From contig NZ_KB910518.1 in assembly GCF_000374185.1 (NCBI RefSeq), positions 2,551,687-2,615,686 of the forward strand: a stretch of 64,000 nt of DNA, given 5' to 3'. A program made the position numbers and the translations under genes. Shown here piece by piece: positions 16,501 through 27,100 of the stretch; position 1 is the first letter of the stretch, and the number at the start of each line of letters is the position of its first letter. Below the pieces are notes generated by a model that was given only the letters and a program-made list of their open reading frames with translations, ran no database searches and had not been told where the DNA came from. This stretch comes from Paenibacillus sp. HW567 (GTDB taxonomy: Bacteria; Bacillota; Bacilli; Paenibacillales; Paenibacillaceae).

Positions 16501-16776
16501 AGCCGGAACTGCCGTTTCGTATTCGTACCATGCAGCTCCATAGTAGGAATAGCGCTGGCGTAAGGAGCGGACTGATTCCCTGTTCATCTCGTCGCTCCAC
16601 TCCTGTACATCACCTACTGCATTCAATGTCAATGTACCCGGAAGATTTACAGTCCCTTGAGATTTGAACATCCGGGAATCATACCAACACCCCGGCTCCC
16701 CCTGATCCTGAGGATCGAGAGCGTATTTCCATGTCCCCGCTAAATTAAGCGTTTCTGCCTGCTGCGCATATGTCAT
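13585..16776 (-). CDS. Glycoside hydrolase family 2 enzyme with C-terminal F5/8C (CBM32-like) domain
   Basis: A 1063-residue GH2-type enzyme. The N-terminal jelly-roll sugar-binding domain (about 10-185; LWVNGQHV) and Ig-like domain (about 190-300) precede a TIM barrel (about 300-560). The barrel holds RFHSWCPPENAFEAAD, the acid/base Glu427 in SNGNE and the predicted nucleophile Glu510 in VTHEVGQY. A middle region of unknown structure follows. Residues about 925-1060 form a discoidin/F5-8C domain (WWQVDLGEEQALTGIRV, GRYVRIIYNG). No signal peptide is seen, so it is probably intracellular. Specificity (beta-galactosidase, mannosidase or glucuronidase-like) is not decidable. It sits divergent from AraC and beside an Lpl-type importer, forming a glycan utilisation locus. 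Confidence 0.9.
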   Translation of the reverse strand: MTYAQQAETLNLAGTWKYALDPQDQGEPGCWYDSRMFKSQGTVNLPGTLTLNAVGDVQEWSDEMNRESVRSLRQRYSYYGAAWYEYETAVPAEWAGRQFIILLERVMFQSTLWVNGQHVSQQDSLSVPHEFEVTAYIRSGETNRFTIRVDNRDIQNLGTYPSAYTEETQSIWNGIVGRIELQALEPFFITDLQIFPGPGLQSVTVKGICHNTTGIEMHAAIDLAAGICHGKTQHAAPAIRKTMQLSAFSSEPFEWLYGMGDEPQVWDEFNPNIYEMKLEGRVNLGELQIETVTRQTFGLRSFQRNGRVLEINGRPLFLRGTLECCIFPLTGHPPMELADWLSLFETAKDYGLNHIRFHSWCPPENAFEAADQLGFYLQVEAPMWMDTWNSPVGAHPEHYTYLPLEARRILLKYGNHPSFCIYSNGNELNGDFDLLHSMVSDLKALDDRHLYTLTTNWDRPLDPADDLFCAQTVDEAGARGQYFLDEIANSTLTDFREAIARRPVPVVTHEVGQYTVYPNVEEIDLYHGALRPVNLEVIRADLDTRGLLGDIRKLVHGSGMLALQLYREEIEAALRTPELGGFQLLDLHDFPGQSTATVGILNAFWNSKGLIEPRQFRNFCNATVLLLRMPKRIYTTEDIFTAEINIAHFGASELSDACIKWIITDGDGIKLDHGYVEAEKIPLGSGIVLGQFTTEVLKQLRKSDRLSVTLELAGTEIRNEWPIWVYSRTEEQVDITPEITITSTLDDELLRKLADGERVLFLAKEGELEHSARGKFHPVFWSPVHFATENPCGIIVNPVHPALKHFPTREYAEYQWKDLLDHSVSLVLNLDVPFDPIVQVIPNFYHNRKLTNLTEYNVGMGKLLICGINIEDALEIRPAAAQLRKSLMDYMSTADFAPSMTLEINALRTLLKKKEPGSHSEGGHIPQSRELALGKKASSDSVRDTHHKANNGNDGIGHTMWLAEDELAGHWWQVDLGEEQALTGIRVKFHQEGNFLYVIQASINGIDWKVASNQTGQTSTDQTRVDRFNATGRYVRIIYNGLPKGLSAGHYSFEVYGGELAKN

Positions 16777-16880
16777 ATAGCCACTCCCTTTTCAATGTCG
16801 AATTGCTAGCTAATGTTTTTTTCTTATGTTAGACTCATATACAATTGTAGAGTAGAGCAGCTCCTGAAAGGAATGAGGAT

Positions 16881-17738
16881 ATGGCTAATAACCCTAACTA
16901 TCCTGCTATGCGCATATTGGATGACCAGTATACACATCCCGCCGGCATCCTTGTATCGGACTTTTACAGCCAGCCTTACGGATATACCTGTTACCGGCCT
17001 GAAGGCACCAAGGATTGGCTAATTATGTATACATTATCGGGGAGAGGCTCCATATATAATGGAGATGGAGAATATTTGGCCTGTACAGAACGGATGTTAA
17101 CTATTGTATCCCCCGGAACCCCTCAGAATTATTTTACAGTAGAAGGATATACGTGGGAGAAGCTGTGGGCACACTTCCTGCCGCGTTTGAATTGGATGGA
17201 CTGGTTGCCCTCCAGCAATACGAAGGGTCCTATCTTTCATCTGCACATCGACAATGAGAACTCCAGCCGTGCCCTAGAGTCAGCCTTCCGGAGAGTGTTA
17301 TCTTATAGGCTGCACAGGGATGTATTGCTGCGGGATGAGCTGACTCTGAATGCGCTGGAGGAGATTATTCTTCTGGTCGCCAGCCAGAATCAGCGGAAGA
17401 AGGAGCTGGACCCCCGTATAAGCGAAGTGTTGGAAATTCTTGCTACCAATTATATGGAAGAACATTTGGTTGAAGACCTCGCCAGTAGAGTATGTCTCTC
17501 TCCTTCCCGGCTGTCCCATTTGTTCAAGGAACAGGTGGGGGATTCCATCGTCGAAACGCTGATCAAATACCGGCTGAACCAAGCCGAGAAGCTGATCAAA
17601 TATACGGTTCGTCCAATTACAGAGATTGCTCTTGGAGTTGGGTTCAATTCCCCGGACTATTTTTCAAAAAAGTTCACCGGTTATTTCGGAATAAGCCCAT
17701 CAAATTATCGCAAACAGCAAAGGGATAGAGTGAACTAG
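16881..17738 (+). CDS. AraC family regulator of the GH2 / sugar ABC locus
   Basis: A 285-residue regulator with an N-terminal AraC-type sugar-binding cupin (about 1-165; WLIMYTLSGRGSIYNGDGEYL, IVSPGTPQNYF) and two HTH motifs in the last 100 residues (EDLASRVCLSPSRLSHLFKEQ, ITEIALGVGFNSPDYFSKKFTGYFGISPSNYRK). It is placed between the GH2 gene and the ABC importer genes and diverges from GH2, so it most likely activates both when the cognate sugar is present. Effector identity is unknown. Confidence 0.93.
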   Translation: MANNPNYPAMRILDDQYTHPAGILVSDFYSQPYGYTCYRPEGTKDWLIMYTLSGRGSIYNGDGEYLACTERMLTIVSPGTPQNYFTVEGYTWEKLWAHFLPRLNWMDWLPSSNTKGPIFHLHIDNENSSRALESAFRRVLSYRLHRDVLLRDELTLNALEEIILLVASQNQRKKELDPRISEVLEILATNYMEEHLVEDLASRVCLSPSRLSHLFKEQVGDSIVETLIKYRLNQAEKLIKYTVRPITEIALGVGFNSPDYFSKKFTGYFGISPSNYRKQQRDRVN

Positions 17739-17770
17739 CTACCAGTTCGAAATAAAGAGAGTGTGCAGGA

Positions 17771-17803
17771 AAAGGCGTATTCCCATAATGGAAATACGCC
17801 TTT
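17771..17803. terminator. Bidirectional terminator between AraC and binding-protein genes
   Basis: Stem AAAGGCGTATT paired with AAATACGCCTTT around CCCATAATGG, with a single bulged A. It lies in the 85-base gap between the convergent genes. Confidence 0.75.
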
Positions 17804-17823
17804 ATCGTGATGTTTTAACGAAG

Positions 17824-19389
17824 TTATTTTTCTACCGCAGCTTTAAAAGCATCCATCTGCTGTTGCAGTTCTGCTATGACTTTGTCATAACCCGCCTTCT
17901 TCAACTTGTCGCGGAATTGCTGTACAGCCTGAACGGGGTCGCCTGCTTTACCAAGAGCAATAGCTGGCCCCATTTCAGCGGTAACCTGGGAGATAGCTGT
18001 TAACTCAGCGTCCACCGGTGTTTTATCGAATACAAATTTACCATAAGGATACGCTTTTTTAATCTTATCGTATTCCGCATATAGCGTTTCCTCCAACTGA
18101 TCCCAACGTGTGTCGCTCGGAATTTCAAACTTATCGACACGGCCGCCCCAGAAGTTGGAGCTATATGAATCTTGTGATTCTACATAACTTGCTGGCAGTG
18201 AACGTTTTCCATCCTTAATCTCGTATTGGACTCCTTCGATACCATAGTTAATTAAGTGATAAATTTCCTCGTTATTGCGAATCAAGTCATAAGCCATAAG
18301 TGCACGTTCGGGATTTTTACTATGTGCGCCTACCGATGTCCCTCCATGTGTGACTGGTGTCTCCAGAAGATTCGTACCCCGGGTACGGGCAAAAGGAAAC
18401 ATTTGAAGATCGGAGCCTGGCTGTTCTTTATCCATTTGCACGCGTAATCCGGCGAAGATCTCGGTATGGTATTGATCAAGTCCCGCAAGGCCTGCTCTGA
18501 GTGCTGCACGAGGATCATTCTTGTTATTCAATGCATCTTCACGCCAAAATCCTCTGTCAGCCCAGTCCTTCATCATTGCAGCATATTTTTCGAACACATC
18601 ACCGAAAACAGGACTGACAACCGTATACTTCTCTTCCCATGATTTTGCCGCAAATACAGGCAGCATGCCAGTTGAAATGGGCAGTTCTAAATTATCCGTG
18701 TAGGATTGAACGAACCCGCCGAATGAAATGTTTGCTGGACCATTTTCCCACGGAATGACACCTTTCTTGTTGTCTTTTACAAACTGCATGTACTTCGCAA
18801 TTCCTTCCCAATCCTTAATGGGCTCAGTAATGCCAGCTTCTTTCGCCCAATCACCGCGGTAGAAGAAGCCATGATTTACCCATTGAGTCAAGTCGTTCTC
18901 AGGAATAAGAACAATCTGATGATTATATTTACTTTGCTCCCAGTCCTCCGCCGGGATTGATTTCCAGGTTTCCGGCGCAAATTTCGGCAACAATTCATCC
19001 AGCGGCATAAATGCCCCGCGCTGAGCATTAGCCCATGTGTCCAGCCAATCTGTGCCGATAGTGATTAAGTCGATGGGCTCTCCAGAGGCCAAGGTCAGAT
19101 TATATTTCGTCTGCCAATCCGCCCATTCAATCCATTGCCAATCCAATTCCGCGTTAATCTTTTCTTTCATAATTGCATTCACTTTCGCAAATACTTTCTC
19201 AAACTGCCCATTGGTGGGCTTATCACCGAGAACCAGATATTTAATCTTTACAAATTCTGAAGTATCGGGATTGCCTTGTACAGTTGTGTCAGTGGATTCA
19301 GCAGAATCTTTCTTTCCTCCACAGGCAGCAAGCGTAATTACCATAACAATTGTGAGCAGCGTTACAGATATTTTTCTCCATAATGACAT
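17824..19389 (-). CDS. Sugar ABC transporter substrate-binding lipoprotein (LplA-like)
   Basis: A lipoprotein of about 521 residues: signal peptide LLTIVMVITLAAC with lipobox LAAC, then GGKKDSAE. The start is placed at the ATG at 19389, which has GGGAGG eight bases upstream; the longer frame to 19425 lacks a ribosome site and would disturb the signal peptide. The mature part is a type-1 extracellular solute-binding protein of the large Paenibacillus/Bacillus LplA type (ITIGTDWLDTWANAQRGAFMPLDELL, GGTSVGAHSKNPERALMAYDLIRN). It is the last gene of permease-permease-binding protein. The neighbouring GH2 suggests an oligosaccharide ligand. Confidence 0.93.
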   Translation of the reverse strand: MSLWRKISVTLLTIVMVITLAACGGKKDSAESTDTTVQGNPDTSEFVKIKYLVLGDKPTNGQFEKVFAKVNAIMKEKINAELDWQWIEWADWQTKYNLTLASGEPIDLITIGTDWLDTWANAQRGAFMPLDELLPKFAPETWKSIPAEDWEQSKYNHQIVLIPENDLTQWVNHGFFYRGDWAKEAGITEPIKDWEGIAKYMQFVKDNKKGVIPWENGPANISFGGFVQSYTDNLELPISTGMLPVFAAKSWEEKYTVVSPVFGDVFEKYAAMMKDWADRGFWREDALNNKNDPRAALRAGLAGLDQYHTEIFAGLRVQMDKEQPGSDLQMFPFARTRGTNLLETPVTHGGTSVGAHSKNPERALMAYDLIRNNEEIYHLINYGIEGVQYEIKDGKRSLPASYVESQDSYSSNFWGGRVDKFEIPSDTRWDQLEETLYAEYDKIKKAYPYGKFVFDKTPVDAELTAISQVTAEMGPAIALGKAGDPVQAVQQFRDKLKKAGYDKVIAELQQQMDAFKAAVEK

Positions 19390-19444
19390 GTGTAAACCCT
19401 CCCTTTTTTGATGACACTGAATCAAACAACAATGAACCCTTGTT

Positions 19445-19473
19445 ATGTGAAGGACATGCCGTCCGCGTCACAT
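19445..19473 (-). promoter_or_regulatory. Intercistronic hairpin between permease and binding-protein genes
   Basis: ATGTGA...TCACAT and GGAC/GTCC arms can pair within the 83-base gap. Such hairpins often shield the upstream mRNA end and raise binding-protein expression over permease; that role is inferred. Confidence 0.35.
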
Positions 19474-20384
19474 CAACCTTTTACCGCCCCAACTGTAATG
19501 CCTTTGATAAAATAACGTTGAACAAGAGGGAAGAACAATATAACGGGACCAGTTGCTACGATGGCTGTGGCCATTTTCATAGATTCTAATGGAACATCCC
19601 TCAATTGCACGTTAGAGGCGGCAGCCGAATTTCGAATAAAATCCGCTTTGGTGACGACGTTGTACAGGAACAACTGTAATGGACGGTATTCAATATCCGG
19701 AGATAGGAATAATAAAGAGTTATACCACTCATTCCAATACGCTAATGCAATAAAAAGGCCGATTGTTGCAAGCGCCGGGGTGGTCATGGGGAGAATAAGC
19801 CGGATGAAGATGTTAAAGTCACTGGCACCGTCAATTTTGGCAGACTCGGTGATGGCATGCGGTATCGAGCGGACGAAGCTCTTCATCATGATGATTAAGA
19901 AAGGAGACAGTAATCCTGGAAGCAAGATAGCCAAATAGTTATCCTTCAGGCTAAGATACTGAGTAATTAATAAGTAATAAGGAACCAACCCGCCGGAGAA
20001 CAGCGTTGTAAAGTAGATAAAGAAAGAAATTTTGTTACGGTAATGAAAATCCGGACGTTGAAGCGCATAACCGGTCATGGCTACAAGAAATAGTCCGGTT
20101 GCAGTTCCTACCACTGTGATCCCAATTGTCACCACGTATGAGCCGATAATAAGCCCCGGATTTTCAAACACAATCTGGTAGGCAAACGTACTGAACTCTG
20201 ATGGCCAGAAATTAAAGCCGTTCTGACGAATGGCAGCTTCAGATGTAAATGATGTGCCTAGCACAAGTAAAAAGGGCAGCAGACAGCAAAGAGCGAACAA
20301 ACCGATAAATCCGTACCCGATGGTTTTGACGAGCATATCGCTTGGACTTCGCCGCACATCATGAGGTTCAATAACTTCTTTCAT
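19473..20384 (-). CDS. Carbohydrate ABC transporter permease (LplC/YtcP-like)
   Basis: A 303-residue MalG-type permease with six membrane helices. The conserved coupling EAA loop is ESAKIDGASDFNIFIRLILPMTTPAL (about residues 190-215). The ending VQRYFIKGITVGAVKG is characteristic of LplC/YtcP proteins. It follows the LplB-like gene by 13 bases and precedes the binding-protein gene, so the three form one importer. No ATPase gene is present; family knowledge points to a shared MsmX/UgpC-type ATPase encoded elsewhere. Confidence 0.94.
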   Translation of the reverse strand: MKEVIEPHDVRRSPSDMLVKTIGYGFIGLFALCCLLPFLLVLGTSFTSEAAIRQNGFNFWPSEFSTFAYQIVFENPGLIIGSYVVTIGITVVGTATGLFLVAMTGYALQRPDFHYRNKISFFIYFTTLFSGGLVPYYLLITQYLSLKDNYLAILLPGLLSPFLIIMMKSFVRSIPHAITESAKIDGASDFNIFIRLILPMTTPALATIGLFIALAYWNEWYNSLLFLSPDIEYRPLQLFLYNVVTKADFIRNSAAASNVQLRDVPLESMKMATAIVATGPVILFFPLVQRYFIKGITVGAVKG

Positions 20385-20397
20385 AACAAGCCGCCTC

Positions 20398-21369
20398 CTA
20401 AAAAAGAGAATTATCTGGTGAGAATTTTTTAACGAGCCAATTCGCGGTAATCACCACGATAAAACCAAAAACCGATTGATATAAGCCGACTGCACTGCCG
20501 ATAGGAAAATTAAAATTCGTCATTAATGCACGAAACACATAGGTTTCAATGATATCGGTTGTGCCATAAAGCGCGGTGTTGTTTGCTCCTACAAGATTAA
20601 AGAAAAGCCCAAAGTTCCCACGTAATATTCCTCCAAGTGAAAATAGCAGCAGAATCACAAAGGTTGGCTTCAACCAAGGGAGAACGATGTAACGGATACG
20701 TTGAAAAGCATGGGCACCATCTATTTCAGAAGCTTCCACCACTTCACTGTCCAACCCCATAATCGCGGCAAAATAAACAATAGAACCGTAGCCTGTGGAC
20801 TGCCATAAATAGGTTAGAACGATGATAAATGGCCAAACACTCGAATTTGTATACGTTTTCAACGGATTCATGCCTGCGGAGCGAAGAATACCGTTAAGCA
20901 AACCATAATCATAATTCAAAATGTTATAGGCGATTAGTCCGATCAATACAGCAGAGATAAAGTACGGCAGGAACATTAAAGTCTGCGCAGCCTTTTTAAA
21001 CCACTTTTTTCGAATTTCGTTCAAAAAAACAGCAATCGTAATCTGAAGTAAATTGCCAAATAAAATGAAAGCAAGATTGTAGGCAATGGTATTAAAGGTC
21101 AGTCTCCATAAATCACCGGTCATGACCAGAAATTTAAAATTTTCAAAACCTACAAACGGGCTCCCGAATATCCCGTCAGAGTAGTTGTAGCGGACAAATG
21201 CCAGATAAAGTCCCGGCATCGGAAGATAAGAGAATATAAGAAAAAACAGGATTGCCGGGATGCACATAATAAGCAGTGCTTTATTTTTTTTGAGCCGCTG
21301 CAGCCAGCCTTCCTTCCTGATATGAAGCTGATAACCGGGATTCCGGTTAACGGTATTTATCTTGTTCAT
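20398..21369 (-). CDS. Carbohydrate ABC transporter permease (LplB-like)
   Basis: A 323-residue MalF-type permease with six helices. The N-terminal basic segment (LKKNKALLIMCIPAILFF) precedes the first helix, the EAA loop is VVEASEIDGAHAFQRIRYIVLPWLKP, and the C-terminus NWLVKKFSPDNSLF is typical of LplB. It is the first gene of the importer operon. The promoter should lie in the 150 bases upstream, where I see no obvious operator or cre site. Confidence 0.94.
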   Translation of the reverse strand: MNKINTVNRNPGYQLHIRKEGWLQRLKKNKALLIMCIPAILFFLIFSYLPMPGLYLAFVRYNYSDGIFGSPFVGFENFKFLVMTGDLWRLTFNTIAYNLAFILFGNLLQITIAVFLNEIRKKWFKKAAQTLMFLPYFISAVLIGLIAYNILNYDYGLLNGILRSAGMNPLKTYTNSSVWPFIIVLTYLWQSTGYGSIVYFAAIMGLDSEVVEASEIDGAHAFQRIRYIVLPWLKPTFVILLLFSLGGILRGNFGLFFNLVGANNTALYGTTDIIETYVFRALMTNFNFPIGSAVGLYQSVFGFIVVITANWLVKKFSPDNSLF

Positions 21370-21493
21370 GTTTGACCTCCCTATTCTTTTGCACTAATCG
21401 TATCAATTTAGATAAATACTTACTCGCGCCATCATGCTAAAGACCCTCACAATCCTGCTTTGTTTGGTATCTTGACGACTTTGAACTCAAAGC

Positions 21494-21518
21494 AAAAAAC
21501 CCGCGCGGGGCGCGGGTT
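21494..21518 (-). terminator. Terminator of the MFS gene
   Basis: Nine-base-pair GC-rich stem AACCCGCGC/GCGCGGGTT (21498-21506 and 21510-21518), loop GGG, then a T run on the minus strand (A run 21494-21499). Confidence 0.9.
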
Positions 21519-21532
21519 CTAATGGGACTTAT

Positions 21533-22705
21533 TCAAGGGTTAATTATCTGCTTATTTCGGGCGAACCTATAATTCCTTAGTAAAACGGCTACAAAGCTCA
21601 AAACCAAAGAGAGTAATCCGACAAATATAACATATGGCGTACCCAATTCAGATATAAATAGTCCGCCTACAGCCGCACCAAGGGTTGTTCCAATGTTACA
21701 TGCAGATAAAAACAAACCGTTAGCAAAATCAGGTGCTTCAGGAGCTGAGGACATCATCAAGTATTGATTTAGATTCGCCCCTATACCCGCTACAATCCCC
21801 CAGATTAAAGTAATGCCCGCCGCCGGTATGCTGAACTGGCCAAATAAGAACAATAGGATATAGACAGCCCCCAACACAAAGGGAAAGGATACTACAGATT
21901 TGTAAGCATGATTCGTGAGCAGTTTTCCCGCAATTATATTTCCAATTATATTGGCACCACCATAGATAAATAACGTTAAGCTAATTGTATTCAAAGGCAT
22001 ATTCGTAACAGCTTGCAGATACTCGGCAAGATACGTATAAACTCCAAAGACGGACGAATTTAATAAAATGACAGCGGCAATTGAAAGCCAAGTAATAGAT
22101 TTTTTCAATATGGATAGTTGTGCGCTGTAAGAAAGTCTGTCCTCAACAGGCATTGACGGAACAATTAGTAATGTAGCAAAGAATACCAGAGCATTAACAA
22201 CCGCAAAGAATACCATCGCCATTTGTAAAGAAAGTGTATTCGCAATCAAACTTGCGATGGGTACACCAACTACCATACCGGCAGACACTCCAATGAATAC
22301 CTTTGAAACAGCTTTTGGAGCGTCTTCCCTGCTAACTGAAGTTGCAGCTACTGAAAATGCCAAAGAACAATATACAGGATGAAACAAGGCCGGGATAATG
22401 CGAGCAATAAATATAATGGTAAAGTTAGTTGTGAATATGGAGACCATGTTTCCCAAAACGAAAACACCAAGTACAAGTAACATGACTCCCTTCCGGTTTA
22501 TACCTGAAAATAATAACGGCATGGTCGGTCCAGACACGGCTACTGCAAGTGCAAAAAAGCTTACCAGCCACCCTGCTTTGGCTATACTGACATCAAAATG
22601 CTCTGAAATAGCCGGAAGTATACCAATAAAGCCCATTTCAGTATTTAAAATACCAAAGACACCTACGGTTAAAATAAAAATCAATAAATTGTTTCGTTTC
22701 GTCAA
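21533..22705 (-). CDS. MFS drug/sugar efflux-type transporter
   Basis: A major facilitator protein of about 390 residues with twelve predicted helices, related to the AraJ/YdhP/PbuE-like DHA1 group: NTEMGFIGILPAISEHF, KAGWLVSFFALAVAVSGP and the Arg-rich loop after helix 2 (FSGINRKGVML). The start is placed at TTG 22705 (MTKRNNLL...), which has AGGAG eight bases upstream; the ATG at 22726 lacks one. It diverges from TetR gene 2 over a region carrying a TGTT-ATAT-AACA operator-like palindrome, the usual arrangement for a repressor-controlled efflux pump. The substrate is unknown. Confidence 0.88.
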   Translation of the reverse strand: MTKRNNLLIFILTVGVFGILNTEMGFIGILPAISEHFDVSIAKAGWLVSFFALAVAVSGPTMPLLFSGINRKGVMLLVLGVFVLGNMVSIFTTNFTIIFIARIIPALFHPVYCSLAFSVAATSVSREDAPKAVSKVFIGVSAGMVVGVPIASLIANTLSLQMAMVFFAVVNALVFFATLLIVPSMPVEDRLSYSAQLSILKKSITWLSIAAVILLNSSVFGVYTYLAEYLQAVTNMPLNTISLTLFIYGGANIIGNIIAGKLLTNHAYKSVVSFPFVLGAVYILLFLFGQFSIPAAGITLIWGIVAGIGANLNQYLMMSSAPEAPDFANGLFLSACNIGTTLGAAVGGLFISELGTPYVIFVGLLSLVLSFVAVLLRNYRFARNKQIINP

Positions 22706-22826
22706 AACAACAACTCCTATCTTCACATGCCCATTCAGTGGATTAACAAAACAATTTGTTTATTCAACTTCTGTCTATTATTATATGAATAATAAGCGTA
22801 CAATCAATGGATAAAAAAGTGCAGTT

Positions 22827-22842
22827 TGTTGATATCTCAACA
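22827..22842. promoter_or_regulatory. Operator-like palindrome upstream of TetR gene 2
   Basis: TGTTGATATCTCAACA, symmetric TGTTGA/TCAACA arms, 47 bases before the TetR start and within the divergent MFS/TetR region. It matches the palindrome before the paralogous TetR gene (12694-12709), which supports a common DNA target. Confidence 0.6.
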
Positions 22843-22889
22843 CAGCAAGCGAAAATGTTAATTATATAAGAAAGATTGGTGAGTATACG

Positions 22890-23435
22890 ATGGCAAAAAC
22901 GGACCGGAGAATTATTAAAACGCAGGAAGCCTTGAAAAAAGCTGTAATTGAATTAATGAGAGAGAAAAATTTCGATGAGATCACCATTCAGGATATTGCA
23001 GACCAGGCAAACCTAAACCGCGGAACCATTTATCTTCATTATCAGGACAAATATGATTTATTGGATAAACTGATCGAATCACACATGAATGAATTAGGGG
23101 AAATGGATGAATGGGCATGTAAGCTGGATTGGAGCAATGGGCTTGTTCCTTTTTTTGAGTACTTTGAGAAAAACCATTTATTTTTTTCGACTATGTTAGC
23201 CAGTAAAGGTGCCCCCTCTTTTAGAACCCGGCTGCTTAATTATGTTATGGCAGGATTCAATGGTGAAATTGACAGAGAAAGCGGAAAAAATGTGGATGTA
23301 AGTGAAGATGTTATGCTGCAATACGCCGGGACCGCTTATGTAGGGGTAATCGAATGGTGGATTAGAAATGGAATGCCGTACCCGCCGCAAGTCATGGCCA
23401 AACAAGTTGGCGCCTTATTAGAGAGAAGCCTATAG
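22890..23435 (+). CDS. TetR/AcrR family regulator 2
   Basis: A 181-residue TetR-type repressor, HTH about residues 5-52 (RRIIKTQEALKKAVIELM, TIQDIADQANLNRGTIYLHY), then a helical effector domain ending GVIEWWIRNGMPYPPQVMAKQVGALLERSL. It is a close paralog of the protein at 12752-13321. Divergent from the MFS pump gene, it is the probable repressor of that pump. Only a weak ribosome site (GGTGAG) precedes the ATG. Confidence 0.93.
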   Translation: MAKTDRRIIKTQEALKKAVIELMREKNFDEITIQDIADQANLNRGTIYLHYQDKYDLLDKLIESHMNELGEMDEWACKLDWSNGLVPFFEYFEKNHLFFSTMLASKGAPSFRTRLLNYVMAGFNGEIDRESGKNVDVSEDVMLQYAGTAYVGVIEWWIRNGMPYPPQVMAKQVGALLERSL

Positions 23436-23450
23436 TAATATAGTGCTTAA

Positions 23451-23482
23451 TGCCCTGTTTGACATTAACAGGGCATTTTTTA
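23451..23482 (+). terminator. Terminator of TetR gene 2
   Basis: Stem ATGCCCTGTT/AACAGGGCAT (23451-23460 and 23468-23477), loop TGACATT, followed by six or seven T on the plus strand. Confidence 0.88.
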
Positions 23483-23500
23483 TATAGTACGCCAGCTCAG

Positions 23501-26122
<2,622 letters not shown>

Positions 26123-26277
26123 TCAATATCCTCTCCTAACCATTTAATTGAGAAAAAAGATTTGACAGGAGCTTTACCGCCGTGATACAATAATATTGTA
26201 AGATGCATTACTTGTGAAAACTTTACTTTTGGCGGTCGTGATTTGATTATATCATCGTGACTGTTCCTGTGCAATAT

Positions 26278-26310
26278 AAAAGAACCTGGAAAAATTCCAG
26301 GTTCTTTTTT
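26278..26310. terminator. Bidirectional terminator
   Basis: Eleven-base-pair stem AGAACCTGGAA/TTCCAGGTTCT (26281-26291 and 26295-26305) with T-rich ends on both strands. It lies just past the AIR-synthase-like gene. Confidence 0.85.
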
Positions 26311-26317
26311 GCCCTTT

Positions 26318-27100
26318 TTATCCCCCAAAGGGAAGCAAGACACCGATAATCTCCAGCCCGCCGCCAATTTCGGATTGAATGTATTCAAGCTGTTCCTCTG
26401 CGGCAGAGAAAATCACCGCCGTCGACGGACCTCCTGAGGCATTCAGCTTGTCCGTAATCCCTGGAACTGCCTGAAAACTGCAGCCATTCAGTTCAGCCAG
26501 AAGATCTGCCTCATACCCGGCCCCCTTAGAGCCGACCGGATGAATCTCATGCACCTCAGGTGAGGCTGCTAGGGACTGTAGCTGCCGGATGCTGCATATT
26601 TTTGCCTCTTGCTCCAGCACTGCGCTTCCGATCAACGGTTCCCCCAGCATAACCACACAGTCACCGGCAAGCGACCGCTTCAGCTTCAGCCGTTCCTCAT
26701 CGGCTTCCCCGATAACGGAAATTCCTACGCCAGTCTGGCACGACTCGAAATTGTCCTCCGTGCTGCCATTGATATGAGCCTCCGTGAGTCCGGCTTCGCC
26801 CAGCAGTCTTTGGATGCCGCGGATAATTTCATTACCTGTTGGATGCCTTTCCACAGCTAAGGTATCCACTACGGTAAGAATATCCGCGCCCACGGACAGT
26901 ACTTCCATAACCGCAACCCGGGCTGTATAATAGCCGACGATATCCGGCGGAGTCTGCACAGCATCCATTGGCTTGTTTCCGATACTTGCGCTGGAGTCAC
27001 AGCCTATGACCAGCAAGCGGCTTCCCGCTCTTCGCACCAAAGTTAGATCACGAATTTTTTGTACTGATGGTTTCATCATTGCAATTTCCTTGGATAACAT
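26318..27100 (-). CDS. AIR-synthase (PurM-like) fold ATP-binding protein
   Basis: About 260 residues. The N-terminal half resembles the PurM/SelD/ThiL superfamily: VIGCDSSASIGNKPMD (the Asp/Ser loop that binds ATP-Mg), then VMEVLSVGADILTVVDTLAVE and GVGISVIGEA. The C-terminal part carries the glycine-rich PVGSKGAGYEADLLAEL segment. It is shorter than PurM or SelD (about 340). Family members phosphorylate or activate small substrates; alpha-ribazole kinase (CblS) is one relative to consider, but I cannot assign a substrate. The start is ATG at 27100, overlapping the last base of the preceding stop, with AAAGGGGAG five bases upstream, so translation is coupled to the unknown gene before it. Confidence 0.72.
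   Translation of the reverse strand: MLSKEIAMMKPSVQKIRDLTLVRRAGSRLLVIGCDSSASIGNKPMDAVQTPPDIVGYYTARVAVMEVLSVGADILTVVDTLAVERHPTGNEIIRGIQRLLGEAGLTEAHINGSTEDNFESCQTGVGISVIGEADEERLKLKRSLAGDCVVMLGEPLIGSAVLEQEAKICSIRQLQSLAASPEVHEIHPVGSKGAGYEADLLAELNGCSFQAVPGITDKLNASGGPSTAVIFSAAEEQLEYIQSEIGGGLEIIGVLLPFGG

Noticed and set aside
26175..26245. ACCGCC and GGCGGT arms flanking the rph promoter, considered as a rifamycin-responsive element
   Set aside because: Only six-base arms with a 50-base spacer; does not resemble the GC-rich palindrome described for rifamycin-associated elements.
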